Assembly: GCF_032852305.1 (NCBI RefSeq)
Contig: NZ_CP136594.1
Span: 248,001-312,000, forward strand
From: Parasphingorhabdus sp. SCSIO 66989
GTDB taxonomy: Bacteria; Pseudomonadota; Alphaproteobacteria; Sphingomonadales; Sphingomonadaceae
Direction of reading: 5' to 3'
DNA: 64,000 nt
Under the pieces are notes generated by a model, which saw nothing but the letters and a program-made list of their open reading frames with translations, searched no databases and was not told the origin of the DNA. Position numbers and translations under genes: made by a program. Positions within the stretch are counted from its first letter, which is position 1; every line of letters begins with the position of its first letter. Positions 1-8,358 of the stretch are shown here, piece by piece.

Positions 1-180
1 TTGTGTACTCGATGGCTCGATCAATGGCATAAGCTTTACCGCTTATGTCGAGCAGTTCCTCGCAGCCACTTTTTCACCCAGTGATGTGGTCATCATGGAC
101 AATTTTGGCCGTCACAAGGAGCATGCCGTGCGCAAGGCAACACGCAGCGCAGATGCCAAGCTCTTCTTCCTTCCAACCCG
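1..180 (+). pseudogene. IS630-family transposase, 3' fragment
   Basis: An open frame enters from the left edge and encodes a stretch typical of the DDE catalytic core of IS630 transposases: VLDGSING, then AYVEQFLA, then the VVIMDNFGRHK segment that carries the second catalytic Asp, then AKLFFLP. The usual continuation after LFFLP (a proline/asparagine-rich PDLNPIE block with the catalytic Glu) is missing and the frame runs into unrelated residues. The copy is therefore broken at its 3' end and cut by the window at its 5' end. It marks past transposition at the left side of the catabolic cluster. Confidence 0.8.
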
Positions 181-305
181 ACGAATGCGCAAAATACCCC
201 AAAAACTCTGGCTATGTTTCAATATCAACGTGACACACTCTAGATCGACAGGCTCGAATTATAAGTCGGAACAAAGCAGCCGAATTGAAACGCCTTCTCC
301 TGCCC

Positions 306-1493
306 TTACAAAACCGCTTTGCTACCCATCAAATCCTCAATCATAGCCTCGGAGTAGTCCAGTGCTGCCAAGATAGTACGGCTGTTTGATCCGGGAGCGG
401 GTAGGGTAGATTCTTGGGTCGGCCTTTGGCCTCCCATGGCTATAGGTAGCGATGGCAGCATGACTGCCTTTCCATCCGGGAGTGTGACGCGCTCCAACCC
501 AGCACTGGCGTTGAGATGCGGGTCAGCAAACATATCCTCTGGCCGCGCAATGGGAGCAAAGGGCAAGCCGCTGCCTTCGAGCTTGGCGATCAGTTCATCA
601 CGCGAATATTGCGCAATGAGCTCGCGGATCTGCGGCATGATGCGATCACGCGCCGCCACACGGGCATTGTTTTCGCGGATGCTTTCATCGGCCCATAGGT
701 CATCAAGCGCAAACAGGTTGCAGAATTTCTCCCAAAGGGCATCGGTCACCACGCCGATGAAAACTGGGTCATCTCGGGTTTCGAAGACGTCGTAAATGGC
801 CCATGCCGATATCCGCGCCGGCATCGGTGCAGCCGCTTTTCCGGTCACCGCCATCTGCGCCATATGCTGCCCGATCAGATAGACGGTGGTTTCAAACAAT
901 GAACTCTGGACCAGCTGCCCCCTGCCGGTGCGGTGGCGTTCTTCTACTGCGGCAAGGATGCCGATCACACCAAACATGCCGCCGGTCACATCAATAACGC
1001 TCGAACCAGCGCGCAATGGTTTGCCGGGTGGACCGGTCATATAGGCCAAGCCGCCCATCATCTGCGCCACTTCATCGAGTGCGGTGCGGTTCTCATAAGG
1101 TCCGGGGAGAAAGCCTTTTTCCGAGCAATAGATAAGACGCTGATTATCTTGAGACAGGCTCTCATAATCCAGCCCCAGCCGATCCAGCGCGCCGGGGCGG
1201 AAATTCTCTACCAAGATATCGGCGTTCACGATCAGCTTCTTCGCAACTTCAATACCTTGCTCACTTTTCAGGTTGATGCAGATGCTCTTTTTGTGCCGGT
1301 TATACATCGGAAAATAACCCGAGCCTGACCCCACCAGAGTACGAGTGCGGTCACCGCCTATGGGTTCAACACGAATAACTTCTGCCCCCAAAGCTCCCAG
1401 GATGGCACCCACGGCTGGACCCATGACCATATGAGTAAACTCTATCACCTTGAGCCCGGCAAGCGGCGTCGGATTGTTGTGCGCTTCGCTCAT
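306..1493 (-). CDS. CaiB/BaiF class III acyl-CoA transferase
   Basis: This 395-residue protein has the full CaiB/BaiF fold length. The N-terminus LAGLKVIEFTHMVMGP and the G-A-E-V-I-R-V-E-P nucleotide-binding segment are family hallmarks. Asp at about residue 140, in ALDEVAQMMGGL, aligns with the catalytic aspartate that forms the acyl anhydride. Members move CoA between carboxylic acids. It is the last gene of a minus-strand operon (hydrolase, LeuC-like, LeuD-like, HMG-CoA-lyase-like, then this gene), with a 4-bp ATGA overlap with the upstream lyase. That coupling suggests it makes the CoA ester the lyase cleaves. The substrate is unknown. Confidence 0.9.
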   Translation of the reverse strand: MSEAHNNPTPLAGLKVIEFTHMVMGPAVGAILGALGAEVIRVEPIGGDRTRTLVGSGSGYFPMYNRHKKSICINLKSEQGIEVAKKLIVNADILVENFRPGALDRLGLDYESLSQDNQRLIYCSEKGFLPGPYENRTALDEVAQMMGGLAYMTGPPGKPLRAGSSVIDVTGGMFGVIGILAAVEERHRTGRGQLVQSSLFETTVYLIGQHMAQMAVTGKAAAPMPARISAWAIYDVFETRDDPVFIGVVTDALWEKFCNLFALDDLWADESIRENNARVAARDRIMPQIRELIAQYSRDELIAKLEGSGLPFAPIARPEDMFADPHLNASAGLERVTLPDGKAVMLPSLPIAMGGQRPTQESTLPAPGSNSRTILAALDYSEAMIEDLMGSKAVL

Positions 1494-2422
1494 GCCGCTG
1501 CCCTTTCAAAGCCCAGCGGCAGGCCGGCATCGGGGGTAAAGCCGTATAAAGGTTCATCTGGTAGCGCCTGCCGCAAAATCTCGCGCACCTGTAGCAGTTT
1601 CTCCACATCGATGCCGGTTTCCAACCCCATCGCCTCCAGCATGAAGACCAGATCCTCGGTCACAATATTGCCCGATGCGCCGGGCGCGAAAGGGCAGCCG
1701 CCAAGACCGCAGAGCGAGGCGTCAAAGGTGGAGATGCCTTCTTCGAGACCGGCCACCACATTGGCTAATCCAAGCCCACGGGTATTATGGAGATGCAAGG
1801 TGTTAAGCAGTGCATCGCCAATCGCGGCTTTTACCTTGCGCACAAGCCGCCTGACCTGCTGTGGATTGGCATAGCCGGTCGTGTCGGAAAGCCCGACTTC
1901 CGCCGCGCCTGCCTCTATCGTTGCTTCAGCAAGCCGCACCACCTGATCTTCGGCTACCGGCCCTTCTATTGTACAGCCAAATGCCGTCGACAGGCCGACC
2001 TCAAAATGCGGACGGCTGGCTTTAGGCTGGGCCGCTACCAATTCTGCTATAGCGCGGATTTCGGAAACCATCGCGGCATGATCCTTGCGCACATTTTTGA
2101 TGGAGTGCGTCTCTGACATGGAGAATGGGATGGACATTTTGTCGACACCGGCGGCAATTGCACGTTCAGCGCCTTTAAGGTTCGGGATCAGCGCGACAAC
2201 GTCCAGCCCGGGCAAGGTTTTGGCATAAGCGACTATCTCCGCCGTATCCGCCATTTGCGGCAGCAATTTTGGCGGCACAAAGCTGCCCACTTCAATTTCG
2301 CTGACACCGGCTTCCACTTCGGCTTTGATCCAGGCCTTTTTCGCCTCGGTCGGCATGACCATATTAATGCTCTGCAGGCCGTCCCGTGGGCCTACCTCGC
2401 TGATAAGGATGGTTTGCGTCAC
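1490..2422 (-). CDS. HMG-CoA lyase-family C-C lyase
   Basis: This is a DRE-TIM metallolyase of about 310 residues. It shows the EVGPRDGLQ motif (metal-binding Asp and catalytic Arg), the metal ligands LHLHNTRG, and the cysteine-loop signature GLGGCPFAPGASGN of HMG-CoA lyases. Such enzymes split 3-hydroxy-3-methylglutaryl-CoA or similar tertiary hydroxyacyl-CoAs into acetyl-CoA plus a keto acid. I chose GTG at 2422: it follows a GGAGAGA ribosome site and forms a 4-bp GTGA overlap with the leuD-like gene. An ATG at 2446 is possible but would deepen the overlap. Neighbours suggest a branched hydroxy-dicarboxyl-CoA substrate rather than HMG-CoA itself. Confidence 0.88.
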   Translation of the reverse strand: MTQTILISEVGPRDGLQSINMVMPTEAKKAWIKAEVEAGVSEIEVGSFVPPKLLPQMADTAEIVAYAKTLPGLDVVALIPNLKGAERAIAAGVDKMSIPFSMSETHSIKNVRKDHAAMVSEIRAIAELVAAQPKASRPHFEVGLSTAFGCTIEGPVAEDQVVRLAEATIEAGAAEVGLSDTTGYANPQQVRRLVRKVKAAIGDALLNTLHLHNTRGLGLANVVAGLEEGISTFDASLCGLGGCPFAPGASGNIVTEDLVFMLEAMGLETGIDVEKLLQVREILRQALPDEPLYGFTPDAGLPLGFERAAA

Positions 2423-3036
2423 AGTCTCTCTCCAAGATATATCCAAGGCCTTTGCGTGCGATCAGCCTGTTGCCATGCCTGTATGTCATCCAGCCGTTTC
2501 ATGCTGAGATCGATGGCATCAAGGCCTTCGAGCAGCATGGCGCGTGCTTCATCGTCTATCTCGAAATGCCAAAGGCCATCGTCTTCTGATCGCACACTGT
2601 TTTCCGTCAGATCGATGGTCAGCGGTGCATCGGCTTTGGCCAGAATAGCGATTGTTTCAGCGTCCAGAACAACCGGCAAAATACCGTTACGCACACAATT
2701 TCCGGCAAAGATGGGCGCAAAACTGGGGGCAAGTATCGCCCTGAAGCCATATTCGGCCAGCGCCCAGACGGCATGTTCCCGGCTGGAACCGCAACCAAAA
2801 TTGCTGCCCCCCAATATGATCTGACTCTGTGCATATTCAGGCTGGTTCATGACAAAAGCGGGGTCAGCCTCGCGCCCACCGATCTGAGTATAGCGCCACC
2901 CGGCAAACAGGCCATCGGCGAGGCCAGTCTTGCCGGTGCTCTTCATCTCGCGGGAAGGGATGATCTGGTCAGTATCCACATTGTCGCGAATCAGCGGCAT
3001 GGGGAGTGAGGTAAGCCGGGTGAAAGGTTCGGGCAT
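2419..3036 (-). CDS. LeuD-like hydro-lyase small subunit
   Basis: This 205-residue protein has the features of isopropylmalate isomerase small subunits: an N-terminal RDNVDTDQIIPSR motif and the swivelling-domain loop GGSNFGCGSSREHAVWAL. It is adjacent to its large subunit and in the same operon as a lyase and a CoA-transferase, with no leuB or leuA nearby. A catabolic paralogue such as citraconate hydratase or a 2,3-dimethylmalate dehydratase type is therefore more likely than leucine biosynthesis. That reading is inference from context. Substrate specificity cannot be read from the sequence by eye. Confidence 0.85.
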   Translation of the reverse strand: MPEPFTRLTSLPMPLIRDNVDTDQIIPSREMKSTGKTGLADGLFAGWRYTQIGGREADPAFVMNQPEYAQSQIILGGSNFGCGSSREHAVWALAEYGFRAILAPSFAPIFAGNCVRNGILPVVLDAETIAILAKADAPLTIDLTENSVRSEDDGLWHFEIDDEARAMLLEGLDAIDLSMKRLDDIQAWQQADRTQRPWIYLGERL

Positions 3037-4415
3037 CAGCTAAACTTTCTCGGATCGGAAATGGCACCATGGATCGCGCTCGCCACAACCGTCTCCGGAC
3101 TGGCAATATGGGTTTTCACATTGGGGCCCTGGCGGCTCTCAAAATTGCGGTTGGTTGTAGAGATCACCCGCGAATTGGCGGCAAAGCTCTCACCCCCAGC
3201 GTAAAAACACATGGAACACCCGCTTTCGCGCCATTCAAATCCGGCTTCGACAAATATCTTGTCAATGCCTTCGGCCTCGGCTGCGCGTTTAACACGCGAT
3301 GACCCGGGAACGCAGATAGCCTTGATGCCAGGGGCTATCTTTTTGCCCTTGAGCATATGTGAAGCGCGGCGCAGATCGGAGAGGCGGCTATTGGTACAAC
3401 TGCCGATAAAGGCCGCATCGATCTTCAGGCCTTGCAGGGCTTGGCCTTTATCAAGGGCCATATATTCCAGCGCACGCACGCCTGCATTATCAGGAACGCG
3501 GCCTTCTATCCTGACGCTGCTTTCCGGGCTCGTCCCCCAGCTGACCATTGGTGCTATGGCATTGGCATCAAGCACGATCTCTGAATCGAAAACCGCCCCG
3601 TCATCGCTTTTCAGCGATTGCCATTGTGCCAGTGCCTGATCCCAAAGATCGCTTGTCGGCGCATATTGCCGCCCTTTGAGATAGGCGAACGTCTTTTCAT
3701 CCGGCGCAATAAAGCCGGACATGGCGGAAAATTCGGTCGCCATATTGCACAGCGTCATCCGGCCTTCCATATCCAGCGCCATCACCGCATCACCGGCAAA
3801 CTCGACAGCATGGCCCTTGCCTCCTGCAGCACCATGTAACGCGATCAGTTGGATGATCATGTCTTTCGGCGTTACGCCTTGCGCCAGTGAGCCGCTAAAG
3901 CTGACGCGCATCGATTTGGGTTTCTTCAATCGCAATGTGCCCGCGGCCATCGCATGCTCGGCCTCTGATGAGCCAATGCCCCATGCGAGCGCACCAAATG
4001 CACCCTGGGTGCAGGTATGGCTGTCGGGTGCAATCAGGGTGCAGCCTGGCAAGATGATACCCAATTCCGGCGAGATGACATGGACGATTCCCTGATCGGG
4101 ATCATTAACGTCAAAGAACCGTATTCCCGCCGCTTTGGCCGCAGCGCGTGTTTCGCTGATAAATGCCTGCCCACCGGGCATCAGGGTCTGGTCAGTGCGC
4201 CCGGGTCGGGTGTCGACAATATGGTCGGCCACCGCGAAGACACGGTTCGGATCGACTACCTCTCTTCCTGCTTCAGCCAGCGACCGTAGAGCAGCCGCAC
4301 CGGTTCGTTCGTGCAGGAATATCCGGTCAATCGCGATCAGCGCGCTGCCACTGCCGAGCCTGGCGATCTCGTGACCGTCCCAGAGTCTGTCGAAGAGAGA
4401 CGCTGGCTGCTTCAT
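3036..4415 (-). CDS. LeuC-like aconitase-superfamily large subunit
   Basis: This 459-residue protein is the aconitase-superfamily large subunit with the iron-sulfur ligands visible: FIGSCTNSR in the middle and ESGCSMC near residue 400. The DSHTCTQGAFGALAWGIG segment is the substrate-binding block of LeuC proteins. It overlaps the LeuD-like gene by one base, so the two subunits are translationally coupled. The pair would interconvert a hydroxy-dicarboxylate with its unsaturated form. The setting (hydrolase, lyase, CoA-transferase, operator at 5800) argues for a catabolic copy. Confidence 0.88.
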   Translation of the reverse strand: MKQPASLFDRLWDGHEIARLGSGSALIAIDRIFLHERTGAAALRSLAEAGREVVDPNRVFAVADHIVDTRPGRTDQTLMPGGQAFISETRAAAKAAGIRFFDVNDPDQGIVHVISPELGIILPGCTLIAPDSHTCTQGAFGALAWGIGSSEAEHAMAAGTLRLKKPKSMRVSFSGSLAQGVTPKDMIIQLIALHGAAGGKGHAVEFAGDAVMALDMEGRMTLCNMATEFSAMSGFIAPDEKTFAYLKGRQYAPTSDLWDQALAQWQSLKSDDGAVFDSEIVLDANAIAPMVSWGTSPESSVRIEGRVPDNAGVRALEYMALDKGQALQGLKIDAAFIGSCTNSRLSDLRRASHMLKGKKIAPGIKAICVPGSSRVKRAAEAEGIDKIFVEAGFEWRESGCSMCFYAGGESFAANSRVISTTNRNFESRQGPNVKTHIASPETVVASAIHGAISDPRKFS

Positions 4416-5785
4416 ATCTGCCTCCCGAGCAGAGCGGTATGATAAGCCTTGGCCGCGCGCGCATTGAGCAGGGCAAGATGGTCTTTTGCCAGCTTGTCCG
4501 GCGCAATATCGGCAGCATCAAAATCAATCGCATGGGCCACATTGGCTTCATACCATGGCCGGAACATATGCCGCGCTCGGACAATCTGCCATGCCTTGTT
4601 GAGATGACAACCAAAACGATCAGGAGAAAGGTCGGGATAGAGCTGATCCACATCTCCGGCTGGTGGCACGGCATAGGTGATATCGCTAGTGCCCAATGCA
4701 TCCGCCACGGCATTCAGAACCGACAGCCAGTCTGCCCAGTCGGTCGGCGCCTCACCCTGCCAGTCATCGGACAATCCATGGCCGGGAAGATCAATCGCTA
4801 ACGATTGGCCATGATCAACACTGTTTAGATCAAAGCCGGGAGCATGAAGCCGCAAAAGACCGCTTTGGCGATTGCCTTTCCAGTGGATCAAACCGTCAAA
4901 ACCGGCAGCTTCAATAGGGCAGACCCCCTCTTCATCGGCTTCTGTGATCGCTTCAATTGTTGGCGTCTCCGACTTCAGCAGATGTTCAAGGCTTACGGAC
5001 TGATGCTCTGCAGGGGTTTTGACTTTTTGTGTGGCCCAGCCTTTGGGCAGTGTTCCGAGCCGATCAAAATGCGTCTGTAAAGGATCGCCATCATAAGCGC
5101 TAATCAGGCATGGCGGAACTTCGGCATCGGATGCCGGGAGATCACGCGGTGCGTTCAACACGGCTCCATAACCCGCCCTATAGCTATCGCCTGCCTCGAG
5201 CATTTCACGCGCTATTACATCCACAACCTCCGGATCATCATGGGCAACGCTCAGACGATGGTCTTTATCGGCTGCGAACCAAGGGAAAAACCAGCTTTGT
5301 TCCAGTATCCGATTCCACAACCATTGCAGATGTTCGCCATAGGGTTGCGGGTGGAAGGGCGGGAGATATTGTTCACCAAACAGATCCTTCTCCTCCTCGG
5401 TCCACACCGCATAGCCGCCAATCGCCAGCGTTGAGAAACGCTCAGGATGCCGCTTGAGCGCGGTTACCAATATCATGCCGCCAGAGTGAAAGCCGTAGGC
5501 GGCGCATTTTTCTATGCCCAGTGCATCAAGAAAGCCGATGGTCGCATCAGCAAAAGCGCCAATATCTCCATCGGGCACTGCTTCGGACTGGCCGAAGCCG
5601 GGGATATCCATAGCGATACAGGTGAAGTGCTCGCCCCATTGCCGCATCAGCGTCTCAAATTCCTTTGAGCTGCGCGGGCTTTGATGCAGCATCAGCAAGG
5701 CAGGCCCGGATCCCGCTTTGCGAAAATGCATCCTGCGGGTTTCAGTGCCTTGGCCGACATCAATGAAATGGCGTGTCATCATCAT
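4412..5785 (-). CDS. Alpha/beta hydrolase, long two-part form
   Basis: This 457-residue protein opens as an alpha/beta hydrolase: LLMLHQSPRSSKEF oxyanion region, then AMDIPGFGQSE, then AYGFHSGGMI with the likely nucleophile Ser after His. It belongs to the subgroup in which the first small residue of the elbow is aromatic (F-H-S-G-G). At about 170 residues beyond a normal hydrolase it is unusually long; residues from about 300 contain a second AIDLPGHGLSD-like motif, suggesting a duplicated or degenerate second half. It is the first gene of the minus-strand operon behind the operator at 5800. A 4-bp overlap links it to the LeuC-like gene. It could open an ester, lactone or amide. Confidence 0.8.
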   Translation of the reverse strand: MMMTRHFIDVGQGTETRRMHFRKAGSGPALLMLHQSPRSSKEFETLMRQWGEHFTCIAMDIPGFGQSEAVPDGDIGAFADATIGFLDALGIEKCAAYGFHSGGMILVTALKRHPERFSTLAIGGYAVWTEEEKDLFGEQYLPPFHPQPYGEHLQWLWNRILEQSWFFPWFAADKDHRLSVAHDDPEVVDVIAREMLEAGDSYRAGYGAVLNAPRDLPASDAEVPPCLISAYDGDPLQTHFDRLGTLPKGWATQKVKTPAEHQSVSLEHLLKSETPTIEAITEADEEGVCPIEAAGFDGLIHWKGNRQSGLLRLHAPGFDLNSVDHGQSLAIDLPGHGLSDDWQGEAPTDWADWLSVLNAVADALGTSDITYAVPPAGDVDQLYPDLSPDRFGCHLNKAWQIVRARHMFRPWYEANVAHAIDFDAADIAPDKLAKDHLALLNARAAKAYHTALLGRQI

Positions 5786-5799
5786 GTGCTTCCGACTCT

Positions 5800-5815
5800 A
5801 TTTGTCCGGACAAAT
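5800..5815. promoter_or_regulatory. Regulon operator 1 (perfect 16-bp palindrome)
   Basis: ATTTGTCCGGACAAAT is a perfect inverted repeat in the 93-bp gap between the divergent hydrolase operon (minus) and the cysteine-hydrolase operon (plus). The same sequence recurs in four other promoter regions of this cluster. The GT-N4-AC core fits the HutC branch of GntR regulators, which is the branch of the regulator encoded at 22818-23564. Its position allows control of both transcripts. Confidence 0.88.
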
Positions 5816-5878
5816 TTGGCTCGACAAGTCTTTTTTGGTGATTATTGTGATTTTTCGAATCCGCCAAGAGGAGAGAAA

Positions 5879-6559
5879 ATGGCACTGGTCGACACCAAGA
5901 TGGTCAGCGATGGCCGCACAGCAAAAGAGATTTTTGAAGAAGTCATCAGCAACCCGGCGCGCAAGAAATTCGGCTTTGGCGAGAAGCTGGCGATTGTGAA
6001 TGTCGATGTCCAGCAGGCCTATACCCGGACCGACATGTTCAAGACCGCCTATGAAACCGACCCCAAGCAGATCGACTATATCAACCGCATATCGGCCCTG
6101 GCGAGATCGCGGAACATGCCGGTCATCTGGTCCCGGGTTGCCTATAAGGGGGATGCAGGCGATGCGGGTGTCTGGGGTACGCGGACTGATACCGAAGACT
6201 CGCTGCAGAACATCAAATATGACAGCGAGCGCCATGCGCTTGATCCGCGCTGTGAGGTTGAAGATGATGATCTGCAATATACCAAGCGCATGCCGTCGGC
6301 TTTCTTCGAGACCCCTCTGGCGAGCTATCTCGTCTGGCACAAAGTCGATACGGTGGTGGTTACCGGAGGTTCCACCTCAGGCTGTGTCCGGGCTACGGCC
6401 GTTGATGCACTCAGCCATGGCTATCGTACCATCGTGCCGATTGAGACATGTGCGGACAAGCATGAAAGCTATCATTTCGCCAACCTTACTGACCTCCAGC
6501 TCAAATATGCCGATGTCGAGCCGGTACAGACGGTGATCGACTGGCTCGAAGCACGATGA
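5879..6559 (+). CDS. Isochorismatase-like cysteine hydrolase (amidase)
   Basis: This 226-residue protein has the catalytic triad of the isochorismatase-like amidohydrolases: Asp in IVNVDVQQAYT, Lys in YTKRMPSAFF and Cys in GGSTSGCVRATAVDA. Members with this pattern include N-carbamoylsarcosine amidase and maleamate amidase, which release ammonia from a small amide acid. I placed the start at 5879, directly after GAGGAGAGAAA. It leads a plus-strand operon with two NodB-type amidohydrolases and an aldehyde dehydrogenase. A role after ring opening, removing ammonia from a half-amide, is the simplest reading. The exact substrate is unknown. Confidence 0.85.
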   Translation: MALVDTKMVSDGRTAKEIFEEVISNPARKKFGFGEKLAIVNVDVQQAYTRTDMFKTAYETDPKQIDYINRISALARSRNMPVIWSRVAYKGDAGDAGVWGTRTDTEDSLQNIKYDSERHALDPRCEVEDDDLQYTKRMPSAFFETPLASYLVWHKVDTVVVTGGSTSGCVRATAVDALSHGYRTIVPIETCADKHESYHFANLTDLQLKYADVEPVQTVIDWLEAR

Positions 6560-6572
6560 TGGTGAGCCGTTC

Positions 6573-7448
6573 ATGACTCCTGACCCCAAGCTTTATGACT
6601 ATGCGCCTTATCGCAATCGCCCGCCGCTGAAATGGCCGGATGGCAAGACATGTGCAGTATGGATTGCACCCAATTTAGAGTTTTACGAACTCGATCCGGC
6701 GGTGAATCCACACCGCAGGAGCTGGCCCAAGCCGCATCCGGATATTGTCGGCTATAGTCATCGCGACCATGCCAACCGGGTTTCGCATTGGCGCATGGCC
6801 GAGATGATGTCGAAATATGGCTTTCCCGGTTCGGTCAGTCTTTCTGTTGCTTTGTGCGATCATATCCCGGAAGTGGTGCAGGATGGCGCACAGCGGGGAT
6901 GGGAGTTTTTCAGCCATGGCATTTACAATACCCGGTACAGCTATGGCATGAATGAAGCGCAGGAGCGCGCCATCATTGAAGACTCTATCGAGACGGTAGA
7001 GCGCACCACCGGCCAACGCATCCGTGGCTGGCTGGCCCCGGCGCTCACACATACGCCGCGCACGCTCGATCTGATTGCGGAATATGGCTTGGATTATACT
7101 TGCGACCTTTACCATGATGACCAGCCAACCGACATAAAGGTGAAATCCGGCAAACTCACCGCCGTTCCCTATAGCCTTGAGGTCAATGACCATTATGGCT
7201 TCTTCATCTACAATATGTCGCCGCGCGAATATGCCGAGACGCTGATCCGGCAATATGATCGTCTGGCCGAAGAAGGCGAGAGGAGCGGTACGGTGATGTG
7301 CATTCCGCTGCATAGCTATCTTATCGGTCAGCCGCATCGCATCGGGCCGTTTGAAAAGGTGCTGGACCATATCGCCAATGATGGCCGCGCCTGGATTGCC
7401 CGTGCCGGAGAGATTGTTGACGCCTATCGAGGTCAAAATGTCGCTTGA
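6573..7448 (+). CDS. NodB-fold amidohydrolase (allantoinase/imidase-like) 1
   Basis: This 291-residue protein belongs to the polysaccharide-deacetylase superfamily, in the subgroup of PuuE allantoinases and bacterial cyclic-imide hydrolases. The N-terminus RNRPPLKWPDGKTCAVWIAPNL matches the LxWPxGxxxAVWI opening of that subgroup. The fold motifs SVSLSVALCDHIPEVV, WEFFSHGIYNT and RGWLAPALTHTPRT are visible. There is no signal peptide, so it is cytoplasmic, which argues against action on cell-wall sugar. It lies between the cysteine hydrolase and a paralogue that overlaps it by 11 bp. Hydrolysis of a cyclic amide or imide is inferred. Confidence 0.85.
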   Translation: MTPDPKLYDYAPYRNRPPLKWPDGKTCAVWIAPNLEFYELDPAVNPHRRSWPKPHPDIVGYSHRDHANRVSHWRMAEMMSKYGFPGSVSLSVALCDHIPEVVQDGAQRGWEFFSHGIYNTRYSYGMNEAQERAIIEDSIETVERTTGQRIRGWLAPALTHTPRTLDLIAEYGLDYTCDLYHDDQPTDIKVKSGKLTAVPYSLEVNDHYGFFIYNMSPREYAETLIRQYDRLAEEGERSGTVMCIPLHSYLIGQPHRIGPFEKVLDHIANDGRAWIARAGEIVDAYRGQNVA

Positions 7449-8358
7449 TGCTGATTATCTGAAATATCCCATGCGCCGTCGCGGCATGGATCATGACTAT
7501 TATCCGTACAGCAAATTCCCGGATCGCGATCCGGTGCAATGGCCGGGCGGCAAGACGCTGATGGTCTGGCCGGTGATCAGTCTGGAATATTTCCCGATGG
7601 TCCCGAATGATGATCCGTTCCGGGCGCCGGGTCATATGCAGACCGCCTATCCCGATTATCGTCATTATACTGCCCGCGAATATGGCACCCGTATCGGTAT
7701 CTATCGCTTGCTCGATGCGTTTGAGAAAGTTGGCGCGACGATATCTGTCGCGGTGAACAGCGCGATTGGCGAGCGCTATCCTGAGCTAGTTAAGGATATT
7801 GTCGATGCCGGGCATGAAATCATCGCCCATTCGACCGATATGAACGGCACAATTGCCAGTGGCATGGATGAAGCGCGTGAGCGGGAGCTCATCCGGTCGT
7901 CGCTCTACACGCTGGAAAAAACCACCGGCACTCGGCCGCGCGGATGGCTCTCCATTGCCCGTTCGCAAAGCTTCAACACGGCACGCCTGCTGGCCGAAGC
8001 CGGCGTCGACTATATGTGCGACTGGGTGAATGATGAGCTGCCCTATATCTTCACCACCAGCGCGGGGGACATTGTCAATATTCCGCTCAACCATGAGCTT
8101 TCCGACCGTCAGATCATCAACGTTCAGCAACAATCGATAGACAGCTATACCCAGTCCATCCATGATGCTGCCGACTGGTTGCTGCAGGAGGCGGATCAGC
8201 ACGGCGGCAGGATGCTGCCGATGCATCTCACGCCCTATATTACCGGCCTGCCCTATCGCATTGCCCGCTTTGAAGAGCTTGTCACGCAGCTCGCGGCGAA
8301 CAGCGCCATCGGCTTTGCCAGAGGCGACGCGATACACGATGCGTGGCAGCGGGCATAA
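7438..8358 (+). CDS. NodB-fold amidohydrolase (allantoinase/imidase-like) 2
   Basis: This 306-residue paralogue of the preceding gene carries QWPGGKTLMVWPVISLE at the N-terminus, then VAVNSAIGERYP, then DAGHEIIAHSTDMN, the conserved GHEI-x2-H motif. It continues with TTGTRPRGWLS and CDWVNDELPY. The start at 7438 overlaps the end of the previous gene by 11 bp. The two products may form a hetero-oligomer or act on successive cyclic intermediates. Which is true cannot be decided from sequence. No export signal is present. Confidence 0.85.
   Translation: MSLDADYLKYPMRRRGMDHDYYPYSKFPDRDPVQWPGGKTLMVWPVISLEYFPMVPNDDPFRAPGHMQTAYPDYRHYTAREYGTRIGIYRLLDAFEKVGATISVAVNSAIGERYPELVKDIVDAGHEIIAHSTDMNGTIASGMDEARERELIRSSLYTLEKTTGTRPRGWLSIARSQSFNTARLLAEAGVDYMCDWVNDELPYIFTTSAGDIVNIPLNHELSDRQIINVQQQSIDSYTQSIHDAADWLLQEADQHGGRMLPMHLTPYITGLPYRIARFEELVTQLAANSAIGFARGDAIHDAWQRA

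Noticed and set aside
2419-4415. leuCD for leucine biosynthesis
   Set aside because: No leuA or leuB nearby, and the genes sit in an operon with a lyase, a CoA-transferase and the regulon operator; a catabolic paralogue is more likely, though not proven.
5879-6559. A complete nicotinate (maleamate) pathway
   Set aside because: The cysteine hydrolase resembles maleamate amidase, but no nicotinate hydroxylase, 6-hydroxynicotinate monooxygenase or ring-cleaving dioxygenase set is present.
6573-8358. Chitin or peptidoglycan deacetylases
   Set aside because: No signal peptides, and the motifs fit the PuuE/cyclic-imidase subgroup; the context is amide and CoA chemistry.
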